A stretch of 64,000 nucleotides of DNA from Nitrospirillum sp034653355 (lineage in GTDB: Bacteria; Pseudomonadota; Alphaproteobacteria; Azospirillales; Azospirillaceae): positions 682,001-746,000 of the forward strand of contig NZ_JAYEER010000001.1 in assembly GCF_034653355.1 (NCBI RefSeq). Reading direction: 5' to 3'. A program made the translations under genes and the position numbers. Of the stretch, positions 51,857 through 60,988 are shown one piece after another; within the stretch, counting starts at the first letter, position 1, and the number at the start of each line of letters is the position of its first letter. The notes below the pieces were generated by a model. That model saw nothing but the letters and a program-made list of their open reading frames with translations, searched no databases and had not been told where the DNA came from.

Positions 51857-52840
51857 TCAATGCTGGGCCAACAGGCCGGTCATCAGCAGGTCCAGGATGC
51901 CTTCCTTGTCTTCCTTCAGGCAGACCTGGGCATTGGCGGGGCCCGCCGCGGGCGTCGTCTCGCCCCTGTCGCCCACCATCAGGCGCAGCGGCGTGGTGGG
52001 GCACAGCTTCGGGTCCAGCACATAGGCCACCGGCACCAGGTCGAACAGGGTGGGCGTGATCTGGCCCCAGCCGTTCAGGTGGCGCCACTGGTGGTACATC
52101 AGGGCCAGGGCATCGGTCATGGGTGTGCCGTTGGCGAACAGGAGGTCGCGCTTCACCTCGTCCAGCTTCAGCTGGGTGCTGTCGAGCGGCATCACCACCA
52201 GGGGCACGCCGCTGGTGAACAGCTTCTTGGCCGAGGGGATGTCGGAATAGATGTTGTACTCCGGCGTCGGGCCCTTCAGCGGGCCGTAGCCCGTGTCGTC
52301 ATAGCCGGCATGGACGGAGCCGCCCATCATCACCACCCGCTTCAGCTTGGCGAAGCCGGTGGGGTCGCGATCGACCAGGGCACCCAGGGTGCTGGGCGGC
52401 GCCAGGGAAATGAGCGTGACCTGCCCTGGGTAGCGGCGCGCCTGGTCCAGGATGAAGTCCACCGAGGACGGCACGGGCGTGGCCGGCGCCGGCTGCCCCT
52501 CCGCCCAGCGCTTTTGCGTGTAGGGCGTGGCGTTGGGCGTGGCGGGCCCTTGCGCCACGGGAATGTCCGCACGACCGGCGATGGTCAGCAGGCGTTGCAG
52601 CTGGCGCACCCGCAAGCCGGTGTCGCCCCAGGCCGCCGTGACGCCCAGGATGTCCAGGCGCGGATCATTCAGGGCCGCCGCCAGCGCGAAGGCGTCGTCG
52701 ATGTCATCGCCGATGTCGGTGTCGATGATGACCTTTTCCTTGAGGGGCGCGCCCTCTTTGGCGATGGCCGGAGTGGTCAGAAGAACGGCGCCCAGCGCGC
52801 CCGCGCGCAGGCAACGGAACAGGAAAGCGATCCGGGTCAT
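51857..52840 (-). CDS. Periplasmic nucleoside hydrolase
   Basis: A 327-residue second nucleoside hydrolase, this one with a signal peptide (RCLRAGALGAVLLTTPAIA). The signature DTDIGDDIDDAFALAAAL supplies the calcium-binding aspartates, followed by LISLAPPSTLGALV and VVMMGGSVHAG and a NIYSDIPSAKKL ligand segment. Located 12 bases before the TIM/FGE fusion and after the second TonB receptor. Its secretion differs from the cytoplasmic copy at 46841. Confidence 0.9.
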   Translation of the reverse strand: MTRIAFLFRCLRAGALGAVLLTTPAIAKEGAPLKEKVIIDTDIGDDIDDAFALAAALNDPRLDILGVTAAWGDTGLRVRQLQRLLTIAGRADIPVAQGPATPNATPYTQKRWAEGQPAPATPVPSSVDFILDQARRYPGQVTLISLAPPSTLGALVDRDPTGFAKLKRVVMMGGSVHAGYDDTGYGPLKGPTPEYNIYSDIPSAKKLFTSGVPLVVMPLDSTQLKLDEVKRDLLFANGTPMTDALALMYHQWRHLNGWGQITPTLFDLVPVAYVLDPKLCPTTPLRLMVGDRGETTPAAGPANAQVCLKEDKEGILDLLMTGLLAQH

Positions 52841-52867
52841 GGGAAATGCCTTTGCGGCCGGCCGGGT

Positions 52868-52905
52868 AGAAACAGGGGCCCGCCGCTGCCACGGCCGGGC
52901 CCCTG
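52868..52905 (-). terminator. Hairpin after the second TonB receptor gene
   Basis: CAGGGGCCCG (52873-52882) and CGGGCCCCTG (52896-52905) form a perfect ten-base stem; read on the minus strand it is followed by TTTCT. It sits between the receptor and the nucleoside hydrolase, and may limit read-through or act as an mRNA stabiliser. Confidence 0.65.
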
Positions 52906-52966
52906 GAACAGACCCTGTCACACCTTCCCGGCAACGGCCAGCGCCGCCGGGAGGATGCCAGGGGTA

Positions 52967-55168
52967 TTAGAACGAGTACTTGGCCTGAACGCCGATGATA
53001 CGGGGTTCGTTGACCATACCCGTCAGGTTGTTGAAGTCGATGGCGCCGATGACGCGCACCTGGTCCAGCACGTTGCGGACGAAGGCCGCGACCTCATAGC
53101 CGGCGTCGTTCTTGTAGCCCAGGCGCAGGCCGCCATCCAGCAGCCACTTGCCGGTGAACTCCGTCGACTTGTACAGGAAGAAGTTCACGTCGCTGCGGTA
53201 GGCCCAGTCGGTGTAGAAGAACACCTCGCCCTTGTCGCCCACCGGCACGCCGTAGCGGAAGGTGGCGTTCAGCACCCATTCCGGCGCCTCGGGCAACGGG
53301 TTGCCGTCCAGCAGGGCGTTGCCCTGGGCGTTCAGCGCGTTGGTCACGGTGCAGCCGCCGCCGCAAGTGGCGACCGACACGTTCGGATCCTGGATTTCGG
53401 TGTGGTTGTAGCTGCCGCCGAAGGTGACCAGCATGTGCTCCACCGGCTTGGCTTCCAGTTCCGCTTCCACGCCGTAGCCGATGGCATGGTCGGCGTTCAG
53501 CAGGCGGGCGGTGTTGCTGGCGCCGCCCACGGCGGTCAGCTGCATGTCGCTGGTGTCGTAGTAGTAGCCGGTCAGGTTGAAGCTGGCGCGCTTGTCGAAC
53601 AGCGACGACTTCACGCCCGCTTCATACGAGATGGTGGTCTCGGCCTTGGCGGACGAGGTGGTGTTGGCGAAGGCGATGCGGTCCTGGATGGACGGGGCCA
53701 AGTAGCCGGTGGCCACGCGGGCGAAGACATTCACGTCGCTGTTGACGGCGTAGTCGGCCGAGATGTCCCAGGAGGCATTGCCGCCGTTGACGCTGGTGCG
53801 CAGGTAGATCGGGCCGGTGAAGCCGAAGTCGCGGATGGATTCAACCGACTTGTTGTCGTGCGAATAGCGCACGCCGCCGCCCAGGGTCAGGTCGTCGGTG
53901 ATCTTGTACTTCACCGAACCGAAGACGCCGTCGGTCTCGCTGCGGTCCTTGTGGCGAACCTGGTTGTCGATCGACCCGTCGGCGGTGACGTAGTCGTAGT
54001 CCTTACCGGTCAGGTAGGAGTTGAAGTAGTACAGGCCACCCTGCAGCAGCCACGGGCCCAGGTCGTTGGAAGCGAAGCGCAGTTCCTGGCTCAGCTCACG
54101 CGGGGAGTTGTAGCCGCCGGTCTCCACCGAGAACGGCACGTCGGAAGGGACGCCGCCGTCGATGTCGCCGCGGCTGAACACGTTGGCGCGCTCAAAGCCG
54201 CTGACCGAGGTGACGGTCACGGGGCCGGCGTCATAGACGACGTGCAGGTTGGAGCCGAAGGAATTCAGCTTCTGCGGGTTGGCGCCGTCCTGGTTGGCCT
54301 TCTCGATGTCGAAGCCCGGGACCAGGTCGTTGGTGCCCTTCTGGATAATGTTGGCACGGAACAGACGGGCGGACCCGTCCAGCTGGCGGCCGTGGACGTT
54401 CAGCAGGATGTCCAGGTTCTCGTTCGGCGTGTATTCCAGCTGGAAACGGCCGGCCAGGTCGCGATAGCCCTCGAAGTCGGTGTCGTTCTTCGTCGAGATG
54501 TCTTCGTTCTGGACCCAGTCGTTGCGGCGCTGCAGGCTGACCGAGGCGCGGTACTTCAGCACGTCCTTGACGATGGGGCCGCCCACGGCGCCGGTGAAGT
54601 TCACCGTGTCATAGCTGCCGTAGGTCAGGTCGGCGAAGCCGCCGAAGGTGTCACTGGGCTTGGCGCTGTCGATCTTGACCACGCCGGCCGGGGTGTTCTT
54701 GCCGAATAGCGTGCCCTGCGGGCCGCGCAACACTTCCACGGCACCCACGTCGAAGACCGGGAAGGCCTTCAGCATGGGGTTTTCCATGGCGACGTCGTCG
54801 AACACCACCGACACCGGCTGGGAGGCGTTAGGGTCGAAGTCGGCGTTGCCCAGGCCGCGGATGTAGAAGCGCGGATAGGTGCGGCCGAAAGACGACTCCG
54901 CCTGCAGGCTGGGGGCGCGCCCCGCCAGGAAGCGGATGTCCTGGCCACCGGAGTTCAGCACGTCCAGCTTTTCGCCGCTGATGGACGTGACGGCGATCGG
55001 CACCTCACGCTCCAGCGCCGGCCGGCGTTCGGCCGACACGATGATCTCATCCAGCTTGTCGGAATTGTCATCGGCGGCGCGCGCCACGCTGGCCAGACCC
55101 AGCAGGCTCAAAGCCGACATACCCAGCAGCGCGGACTTCAGCCCGCGGCCCTTCTCAACCCTCATCAT
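52967..55168 (-). CDS. TonB-dependent outer-membrane receptor (second)
   Basis: A 733-residue receptor. Signal peptide (SALLGMSALSLLGLASVARA), TonB-box-like DEIIVSAERR, plug with AVEVLRGPQGTLFGKNTPAG and a barrel ending YSF. Its plug (FGKNTPAG) is of the sort found in receptors for sugars and other carbon compounds. AAGGGA precedes the ATG at 55166-55168; a GTG five codons upstream is also in frame. It heads a minus-strand run with the periplasmic nucleoside hydrolase and the TIM/FGE fusion. Substrate unknown. Confidence 0.93.
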   Translation of the reverse strand: MMRVEKGRGLKSALLGMSALSLLGLASVARAADDNSDKLDEIIVSAERRPALEREVPIAVTSISGEKLDVLNSGGQDIRFLAGRAPSLQAESSFGRTYPRFYIRGLGNADFDPNASQPVSVVFDDVAMENPMLKAFPVFDVGAVEVLRGPQGTLFGKNTPAGVVKIDSAKPSDTFGGFADLTYGSYDTVNFTGAVGGPIVKDVLKYRASVSLQRRNDWVQNEDISTKNDTDFEGYRDLAGRFQLEYTPNENLDILLNVHGRQLDGSARLFRANIIQKGTNDLVPGFDIEKANQDGANPQKLNSFGSNLHVVYDAGPVTVTSVSGFERANVFSRGDIDGGVPSDVPFSVETGGYNSPRELSQELRFASNDLGPWLLQGGLYYFNSYLTGKDYDYVTADGSIDNQVRHKDRSETDGVFGSVKYKITDDLTLGGGVRYSHDNKSVESIRDFGFTGPIYLRTSVNGGNASWDISADYAVNSDVNVFARVATGYLAPSIQDRIAFANTTSSAKAETTISYEAGVKSSLFDKRASFNLTGYYYDTSDMQLTAVGGASNTARLLNADHAIGYGVEAELEAKPVEHMLVTFGGSYNHTEIQDPNVSVATCGGGCTVTNALNAQGNALLDGNPLPEAPEWVLNATFRYGVPVGDKGEVFFYTDWAYRSDVNFFLYKSTEFTGKWLLDGGLRLGYKNDAGYEVAAFVRNVLDQVRVIGAIDFNNLTGMVNEPRIIGVQAKYSF

Positions 55169-55722
55169 GCTCGATCCCTTCACTTTTTCCAGGCCCTTGC
55201 CGGACCTGCTTTTGCGTTGCCCGTCGCACCGATCCCCCGCCCAAAGGCTAGGCTGGGAACAGCCGGGGGAGGGTACACGGCAGATTTCGTTTGCGGCAGC
55301 CCCACTACTACCGAAGGTCTTTCAAATCCAACAAGAAAGCGAGGATCCGACCGAAATTTTGCCGCAACGCACATATTTGATGCGCGGGTGTTGCCGCAAT
55401 GCGGCACCGAACCTGGGTCTTAGCAAGAATGGCGCCAATTCGGGACGGTCCCAGACATTCGTGAGACGCGCGAAGGGAACGCTCTGCCTTTGAAGGCCAT
55501 TTGCCCGCAATCTAGGCAAGACGCCTGCGGAACCGGCCCAATCCTTAGGCACGACATTGAGGCTTTACCCCGGAGGGAAGGTTTGGGGTGGAAGTGGCTG
55601 GAAGGCGTATGTTACCCCCTCCTGCGGTTAAGGACGATGATGCCGGGCCGATCCATCGCCCTGATCTTCACCATGGCCATCCCCCCGCCAGTAAGGCGAA
55701 GCCGCCAAAGACCGAGGCCTTC
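55169..55722. promoter_or_regulatory. 554-base intergenic region with four TGCCGCAA-type half sites
   Basis: No convincing gene is seen here. TTGCGGCA at 55291-55298 and TGCCGCAA at 55360-55367 are single copies of one eight-base element. At 55392-55406 two copies merge in the perfect 6-3-6 inverted repeat TGCCGCAATGCGGCA. They lie 120-240 bases upstream of the TonB receptor and about 315-430 before the AGE gene. A shared regulator is likely, perhaps sugar-responsive. Open frames in this stretch show no protein-like sequence. Confidence 0.5.
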
Positions 55723-56886
55723 ATGTCGTCTTCCGCCGCCTTTGTCCGATACGCTCTCGATCGTCTGCTGCCGCTGTGCCGCGACCGGTTCGCCGATGGG
55801 CCGCATGGCGGTTTCCATGAACGCCTGGACGCGGCGGAACAGCCCCTGCCCTTGGGCTATAAGCGGTCCATGGTGCAGGCCCGCCAACTTTACGTGCTGG
55901 CCCATGCGGCGCTACAGGGCGACCGCAGCGGCCAAGCCGCCGCCGAACGCGGCTACGATTTCCTGGTCCGCCATTTCTGGGATGACGGTAACGGGGGCTG
56001 GTTCTTCAAGGCGCAGCCGGATGGCCAACCTCTTGACAGATCCAAGGACTTCTATGGCCACGCCTTTGTCCTATTTGGCCTCGCCTATGCGCATGCCGCC
56101 TTCGGCGCCCCCCGCGCACTGACGCTGGCGCAGGAGACCTGGTCGCTGATGCGCGATCGCCTGGCCATGCCGACACTGGCGGACGGCGGTTGGGGCGGCT
56201 TGGCGGAAGGGGCCAGTGCCGAGTGGGTGCCCAATGGCGCGACACGACGCCAGAATCCACACATGCATCTGTTGGAAGCGCTGCTGGCGCTGCACGAATT
56301 CACCGGCGACGGCGCCTGGCTGTCGGAAGCCACCACCGTCGTCCGGCTGTTCCAAGCCCGCTTCTTCGACGCCGCGACCGGCACCCTGGGGGAATTCTTC
56401 ACCCAGGACTGGCGGCCTGATCCCGCCACCGGCCACATCGTGGAGCCCGGCCATCATTTTGAATGGGCGTGGCTGCTGGATCGTTACGTCAGCCAGGGCG
56501 GCGACGCCGCCCTGCTGCCCCTGGCCGACACCTTGTTCAACAAGGCGGTCGCGCATGGCTTCCTGCCCGACGGCGGCATCATGGACCAGATGGATGCCCA
56601 AGGTGCGCCCATTCTGCGCACACGGCGCATCTGGCCCGTGGCCGAAGCCATCAAGGCCACCCTGTCCCACACCCGCCGCCATCGCGGCACGCCCGCCGGC
56701 GACGCCGCCGAAGCCCTGGCCCAACGCCTGATGGCCCATCTGCAGGCCGCCTTCCTGGATCCGACCAGCGGCCGGTGGATCGAAACCCAGGATGAAGTGG
56801 GCGCCCCCAGCATGCGCGACCTGCCAGGCAGCACGCCTTACCACCTGTTCCTGGCGGCGATGGAGGCCGCGCGCGCCGCGGCCTGA
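55723..56886 (+). CDS. AGE-family epimerase/isomerase
   Basis: A 387-residue N-acylglucosamine 2-epimerase family protein, an alpha/alpha-barrel of sugar isomerases that act on mannose, cellobiose or N-acylglucosamine. Family segments are GGFHERLD near the start, RSMVQARQLYVLAHA, FWDDGNGGWFF, DFYGHAFVLFGLAYAHAAFG, QNPHMHLLEALLALHE (with the active-site His) and HHFEWAWLLDRY. The ATG at 55723 opens the conserved domain; the 45 codons before it do not. The sugar cannot be told from sequence. Confidence 0.92.
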   Translation: MSSSAAFVRYALDRLLPLCRDRFADGPHGGFHERLDAAEQPLPLGYKRSMVQARQLYVLAHAALQGDRSGQAAAERGYDFLVRHFWDDGNGGWFFKAQPDGQPLDRSKDFYGHAFVLFGLAYAHAAFGAPRALTLAQETWSLMRDRLAMPTLADGGWGGLAEGASAEWVPNGATRRQNPHMHLLEALLALHEFTGDGAWLSEATTVVRLFQARFFDAATGTLGEFFTQDWRPDPATGHIVEPGHHFEWAWLLDRYVSQGGDAALLPLADTLFNKAVAHGFLPDGGIMDQMDAQGAPILRTRRIWPVAEAIKATLSHTRRHRGTPAGDAAEALAQRLMAHLQAAFLDPTSGRWIETQDEVGAPSMRDLPGSTPYHLFLAAMEAARAAA

Positions 56887-56895
56887 ACCAGGCGC

Positions 56896-58683
56896 TCAGG
56901 CGCGCCGGTTCAGGCTGGCCGTCCAGGGGTCGAAATTGGCCAGCGTCCGGAAGGCGTCGGAAAGCGGAGCCGGCCGGTCGAGCAACTCTACCAGAGACCA
57001 AGCCATCTCCAGGGGGGGGAGTGCCGGACGGGAATTGCCCCCTCGGCCCACCACATGCTCGTGAGCGAAAGCCACGGCCCCCTCCACGATGGCGGACACG
57101 GCCAGAGGCCGCGCGCCATCCCCAGCCCAGCGCATGTCCTCGATACCGCGTACGCCACCGGTCATCGATTCCATGCCGATGATGGGGTTGTGGGGAGCGC
57201 TGAACAGCAGCCCCACGGACGTGCGGTTCATATGTAGGCGCCGCAGGATGGATGGAGCCACGCTGTTGACACTGAACAGCGCCGCCATCTGGCGCGCGCG
57301 CTGCCGGCGCCGGCTTTCCTCCGTGTCCGCCAGGCAAAAGGAATAGCCGTGGATGTCGAGATTCACGATACCGCGCAGCGCCACCTCCAGCGCTTCCTGC
57401 GTGGCGCCCTCCCATCCCAGGTCAACCAATGCCACGGGCGCGTCTTGTTCCAAACCCAAGCGTCGCATCTGGTCGAACAGGGCTCGGCGGTTGCGTCGGC
57501 AAATCTTCAAAATCTCGAAGCGATATTCGAAGAGGAACCCACGGAGACGCGCTTGCGTCGCCGGCGAAAGTTCGACTTCGTCCCCGAGATCATATCGCTC
57601 CATGACTTCCGGCGCGGGCGCGGGAACACCGATACGCTCCAGCACCTCGAACGGCGCCAAGCCGTCGGACCCCGCGGTCAGGAACGGCAGATGTTGTGGA
57701 AAGTTCTGGTCATCGATCGTCGCCAGGGCGAAGGCCGTCCCTGAGCCTGGAAGGAGGCTGCAAGGCGGCAAAGTCCACGCGCCGGGGTTTTCACGGACGA
57801 TCCGATCCAGCAAATGACCGTCGTGAGAATGAAACAGCACATGTTGAACATCATTCAGCTTGGCCTGGCCTTCCATCCAGTTCAAGAAGCCGACAGCGGC
57901 GGGGCCAGCCACATGGTAACCCAGATCATGGGCCGATAGCGTGCCTGCGGGCAGGGTGGCGGAAGCGGAAATCGCCGAACCGACGGATCTGCCATCGCCC
58001 TGGTCGTGGCCCTGGTAATAGATGGTGGCCAATCCCCTGGAGCGGGCCTGGGCGATGTCGCCACCGATATGCAAGATGCGATCCCGAGGCACTTCCAGAT
58101 AATCGATGGCCAGGTCGAACAGGTCGCCATCCCGGCCCGCCGTGAGGTTACAGTCGCCGGAAATGAACAGGGCGACGGATTCCAGCCCGTGACGGCCGAG
58201 CGCCTCACGGACGAAAGCGCGGCCCAGATGGCTGTCGGCGATAATCAGTACACGCCGCCCCTGCGCCAGGGCGTGCCGGAATGCGTCAAACGCCACGATG
58301 TCCGGACAGAGCAGATCCAGTTCCAAAGCGATCTCCGCCGCCTGCATCGCCTGCGCCAGCGCCGAATCCAGCACCATGCAGTCGTAGATGCCGGCCAGCG
58401 TGACCTCTCGCCGGCCCGCCTTGCGCGCGCGGTCGAAAGCTTCCGCTTGGGCCGCTTTGCGCTGGGCGGCGAATCCCGGTTGGGCGAAGCGCCGCGCCAG
58501 CGTGTTGAAGACGGCCTCAGGCGTCGTCGCACGCTGGAACAGCGTACCATGAAAACCGAACGATACCGCCTGGGCGGCCGCGATGGCGTCGCGCAGGGCC
58601 GAAGCCAAAGGCATGGCCGCCTCTGGAGATGAGGTGGGAGGGGCCATGATCTCTAAGGCGGTGGTATTGGTTTCGGCCATCAT
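56896..58683 (-). CDS. HAD-like protein with degenerate active site, partner of glycosyltransferase
   Basis: A 595-residue protein similar to the predicted HAD hydrolases (COG5610-like) found beside polysaccharide glycosyltransferases. The first motif, usually DxxDT as in FDIFDTL, reads SFGFHGTLF near residues 41-49, so the nucleophilic Asp and the second Asp are both replaced by Gly. The second motif region reads IIADSHLG, and a third LHIGGDIAQARSRG keeps some family residues. A large C-terminal part follows. Phosphatase activity is therefore unlikely. Its ATG shares a base with the glycosyltransferase stop (TGATG), so the two are coupled. Confidence 0.8.
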   Translation of the reverse strand: MMAETNTTALEIMAPPTSSPEAAMPLASALRDAIAAAQAVSFGFHGTLFQRATTPEAVFNTLARRFAQPGFAAQRKAAQAEAFDRARKAGRREVTLAGIYDCMVLDSALAQAMQAAEIALELDLLCPDIVAFDAFRHALAQGRRVLIIADSHLGRAFVREALGRHGLESVALFISGDCNLTAGRDGDLFDLAIDYLEVPRDRILHIGGDIAQARSRGLATIYYQGHDQGDGRSVGSAISASATLPAGTLSAHDLGYHVAGPAAVGFLNWMEGQAKLNDVQHVLFHSHDGHLLDRIVRENPGAWTLPPCSLLPGSGTAFALATIDDQNFPQHLPFLTAGSDGLAPFEVLERIGVPAPAPEVMERYDLGDEVELSPATQARLRGFLFEYRFEILKICRRNRRALFDQMRRLGLEQDAPVALVDLGWEGATQEALEVALRGIVNLDIHGYSFCLADTEESRRRQRARQMAALFSVNSVAPSILRRLHMNRTSVGLLFSAPHNPIIGMESMTGGVRGIEDMRWAGDGARPLAVSAIVEGAVAFAHEHVVGRGGNSRPALPPLEMAWSLVELLDRPAPLSDAFRTLANFDPWTASLNRRA

Positions 58684-60821
58684 CACACGATTTCGAAATT
58701 AGCGCCGTTGGGATGCAGATTGGGATTGCTGAAGGGATCGTGCAGAAACAGGCCGGGATGCCGCTCATACAGCCGCAACCGTTCCCGTTCCAGCCGCGCC
58801 ATTTTTTCCGGCGACACGAAGTCCAGGCCCCGGCTGATGGATTCGTGATGGATCAGTTCCGCGGCCTGGCACATGACGTTGTAATAGCCGGCCTCATGCA
58901 GGCGCATGCAGAGGTCCACGTCGTTGTAGGCCACGGGCAGGGTCTCATCGAAGCCACCCACCGCTTCGAACTTGCGCCGTTCCACCATCAGGCAGGCGCC
59001 GGTCACGGCCAGCCAGTTGTATTCCAACAGATTACGCAGGAAGTAGCCGTAGTGGTTCCGGTCCTGCCGCAGGAAGGCGTGGCTTGGACCGTTGTAGAGG
59101 TTCAACACGCCCGCATGCTGCGTCTTCTCGGCCCCCGGGTAAAGCAGCTTCGCCCCCACCGCGCCCACGTGATTCAACTGCGCGTAGCCGGCCATGCGCT
59201 CCAGCCAGTCGGTCGTCAGCACCTCGGTATCGTCATTCAGGAACAGGAGGATATCGCCCGTGGACGCGGCGACGCCCAGGTTGTTCAATTCCGAATAATT
59301 GAAGGGCGCGTCATGGCGGATGACTTTGGCCCCCGGCCAGGATCGGATGCGCTTCAGGTAGCCCAGTGTGGCGGGTTCCCGGCTGCCGTTGTCCAACACC
59401 ACGATCTCGTACCGATCATAGCTGGACAGGGCGCGGATGCTGTCGAGGCAGGCCGACAGCACCGGCTGGTTGTCGCGTGATGGTATGATGATGGAAATGG
59501 TGGGCGTGCCCTGGATGTCGTAGCGCACGCGGTGATAGGCGGGCAGCTGGGGCAGCGGCTCAAGGGTGCCTTTCAAGCCCCGGCGGGCCAGGGTGTCAGC
59601 GCGCAGCCGTTCGGATACGGACACCACATAGGGCTTGGCGTTCAGGTCGGCCGCGGTGGATTGCGGGATGATGCGCCAATGATAGAGCACCTTGGCCACA
59701 TGCTGGATGCGCGTGGTCCTTTCCATCAATCGCAACACCAGGTCCCAGTCCTGGCAGCCGTCGTAATCCGAGCGGAGACCGCCCAGTTCGTCCAAGAGGC
59801 CGCGCCGGATGCAGCTGACATGGCACGTGTACATCGTGCTCATGATCGTGTCGGGTGACCAGTCCGGCTTGAAGAAGGGCTGCGTGAACCGCCCCTCTTG
59901 GGTGATCTTGTCCTCGTCGCTGTAGACGAAGTCCGGATCATGCGTGGCGATGCATAGCGCCAGCTCATACAAGCAGTCGACCGTCAGCTCGTCGTCATGG
60001 TCGAGGAAAACGACGAAATCGCCCGTGGCGGCGGCCAAGCCGGCGTTGGTGGCGCCGGAGATGCCTTGGTTGGCCGGCTGCCGCAGGATGGTGACGCGTG
60101 GATCGCGCGGCTGCGCCAACGCCGCCCGCGTCGCCGGGTTGGGGCTCGCGTCATCCACCAGCACCAGCTGCCAATGCGGATACCACTGCGCCTCCACCGA
60201 GCGGATGGCGGCTTCCAACAAGGCCGGCGGCGTGTTGTAGACAGGCACCACGACGGAGAAAGTGGTGGAGAGATCGTTGAGCCGCGCCTGTAGGTCCGCA
60301 GGCCGGCGGGGGGTGCGATAGACATAGCCGTCGGGCCCGCGCAAATCCGCCAGGGCACCCTTGGTCGATGACAGATCGGTGCCCGGTTCGCCCTGTTGCG
60401 CGCCACCCGGCGCCACGCCGTTCAGCAGCCAGAACTTGACTCCGCTGATGCCATGGTCATGCCGAATCCGGCGAACGTCGGCGAGGGTCATCGACAGTCC
60501 CCGGCGCCGGACGGCCCACAACAACGTGGCCAGTGTGGCGCGACCTTGGAAAGTACGACGCAACAACCAACGAATGGGCGCGGTCAACCGCCAACTGCGC
60601 GACTGATAAATCCGTGTCAGTTCCGCCCGCAACGCGACGTTCACCGCCTCGGTATCCTGCAAGGCGAGCCCGCGCGCGCCGGCCAGCTGATTGAGGCGCG
60701 CAATGGTGCGATCGCGATCCGCCAGGGTCCGCGTCAGGCTTGCGATGTCGCTATCCCGTTCCGCCAGAACACGCACCGCGCTGCCCTCATCAGCCGGGGC
60801 CGGTGTACTAGAGAGTGTCAT
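58683..60821 (-). CDS. Tandem family 2 glycosyltransferase with N-terminal coiled coil
   Basis: A 712-residue protein. A coiled-coil N-terminus (about 13-70, ending SRSWRLTAP) is followed by two GT-A family 2 domains. The first (about 188-400) has FSVVVPVYNT, LVDDAS and FLDHDDE; the second (about 440-690) has ISIIIPSRDN and LFLNDDTE. This layout is common in enzymes that build rhamnan, capsule or LPS chains. ATG at 60819-60821 is used; an open frame of 20 codons upstream looks non-coding. The acceptor and sugar are unknown. Confidence 0.92.
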   Translation of the reverse strand: MTLSSTPAPADEGSAVRVLAERDSDIASLTRTLADRDRTIARLNQLAGARGLALQDTEAVNVALRAELTRIYQSRSWRLTAPIRWLLRRTFQGRATLATLLWAVRRRGLSMTLADVRRIRHDHGISGVKFWLLNGVAPGGAQQGEPGTDLSSTKGALADLRGPDGYVYRTPRRPADLQARLNDLSTTFSVVVPVYNTPPALLEAAIRSVEAQWYPHWQLVLVDDASPNPATRAALAQPRDPRVTILRQPANQGISGATNAGLAAATGDFVVFLDHDDELTVDCLYELALCIATHDPDFVYSDEDKITQEGRFTQPFFKPDWSPDTIMSTMYTCHVSCIRRGLLDELGGLRSDYDGCQDWDLVLRLMERTTRIQHVAKVLYHWRIIPQSTAADLNAKPYVVSVSERLRADTLARRGLKGTLEPLPQLPAYHRVRYDIQGTPTISIIIPSRDNQPVLSACLDSIRALSSYDRYEIVVLDNGSREPATLGYLKRIRSWPGAKVIRHDAPFNYSELNNLGVAASTGDILLFLNDDTEVLTTDWLERMAGYAQLNHVGAVGAKLLYPGAEKTQHAGVLNLYNGPSHAFLRQDRNHYGYFLRNLLEYNWLAVTGACLMVERRKFEAVGGFDETLPVAYNDVDLCMRLHEAGYYNVMCQAAELIHHESISRGLDFVSPEKMARLERERLRLYERHPGLFLHDPFSNPNLHPNGANFEIV

Positions 60822-60988
60822 CGTCAATACCAAGTCATTATTTCGAACCACGGCGCGAATCAAGAAAATGGCCGCAGCCATTACTTCGGTTTTCTCAAGA
60901 GGAAAACCTGCGGAACGCTATATGGATCAGGTAGCGCTGTCAACAAACGGCCCCTGCCGCCCCGGTACAGGGAGGTCAGGCACGCCTT

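Noticed and set aside
49739..54709. A 1656-codon open frame on the plus strand across three genes
   Set aside because: It is antisense to the TIM/FGE fusion, the nucleoside hydrolase and the TonB receptor, all strongly recognisable. Its composition (Gly, His, Ala, Val rich) is that of a reverse-strand shadow in high-GC DNA.
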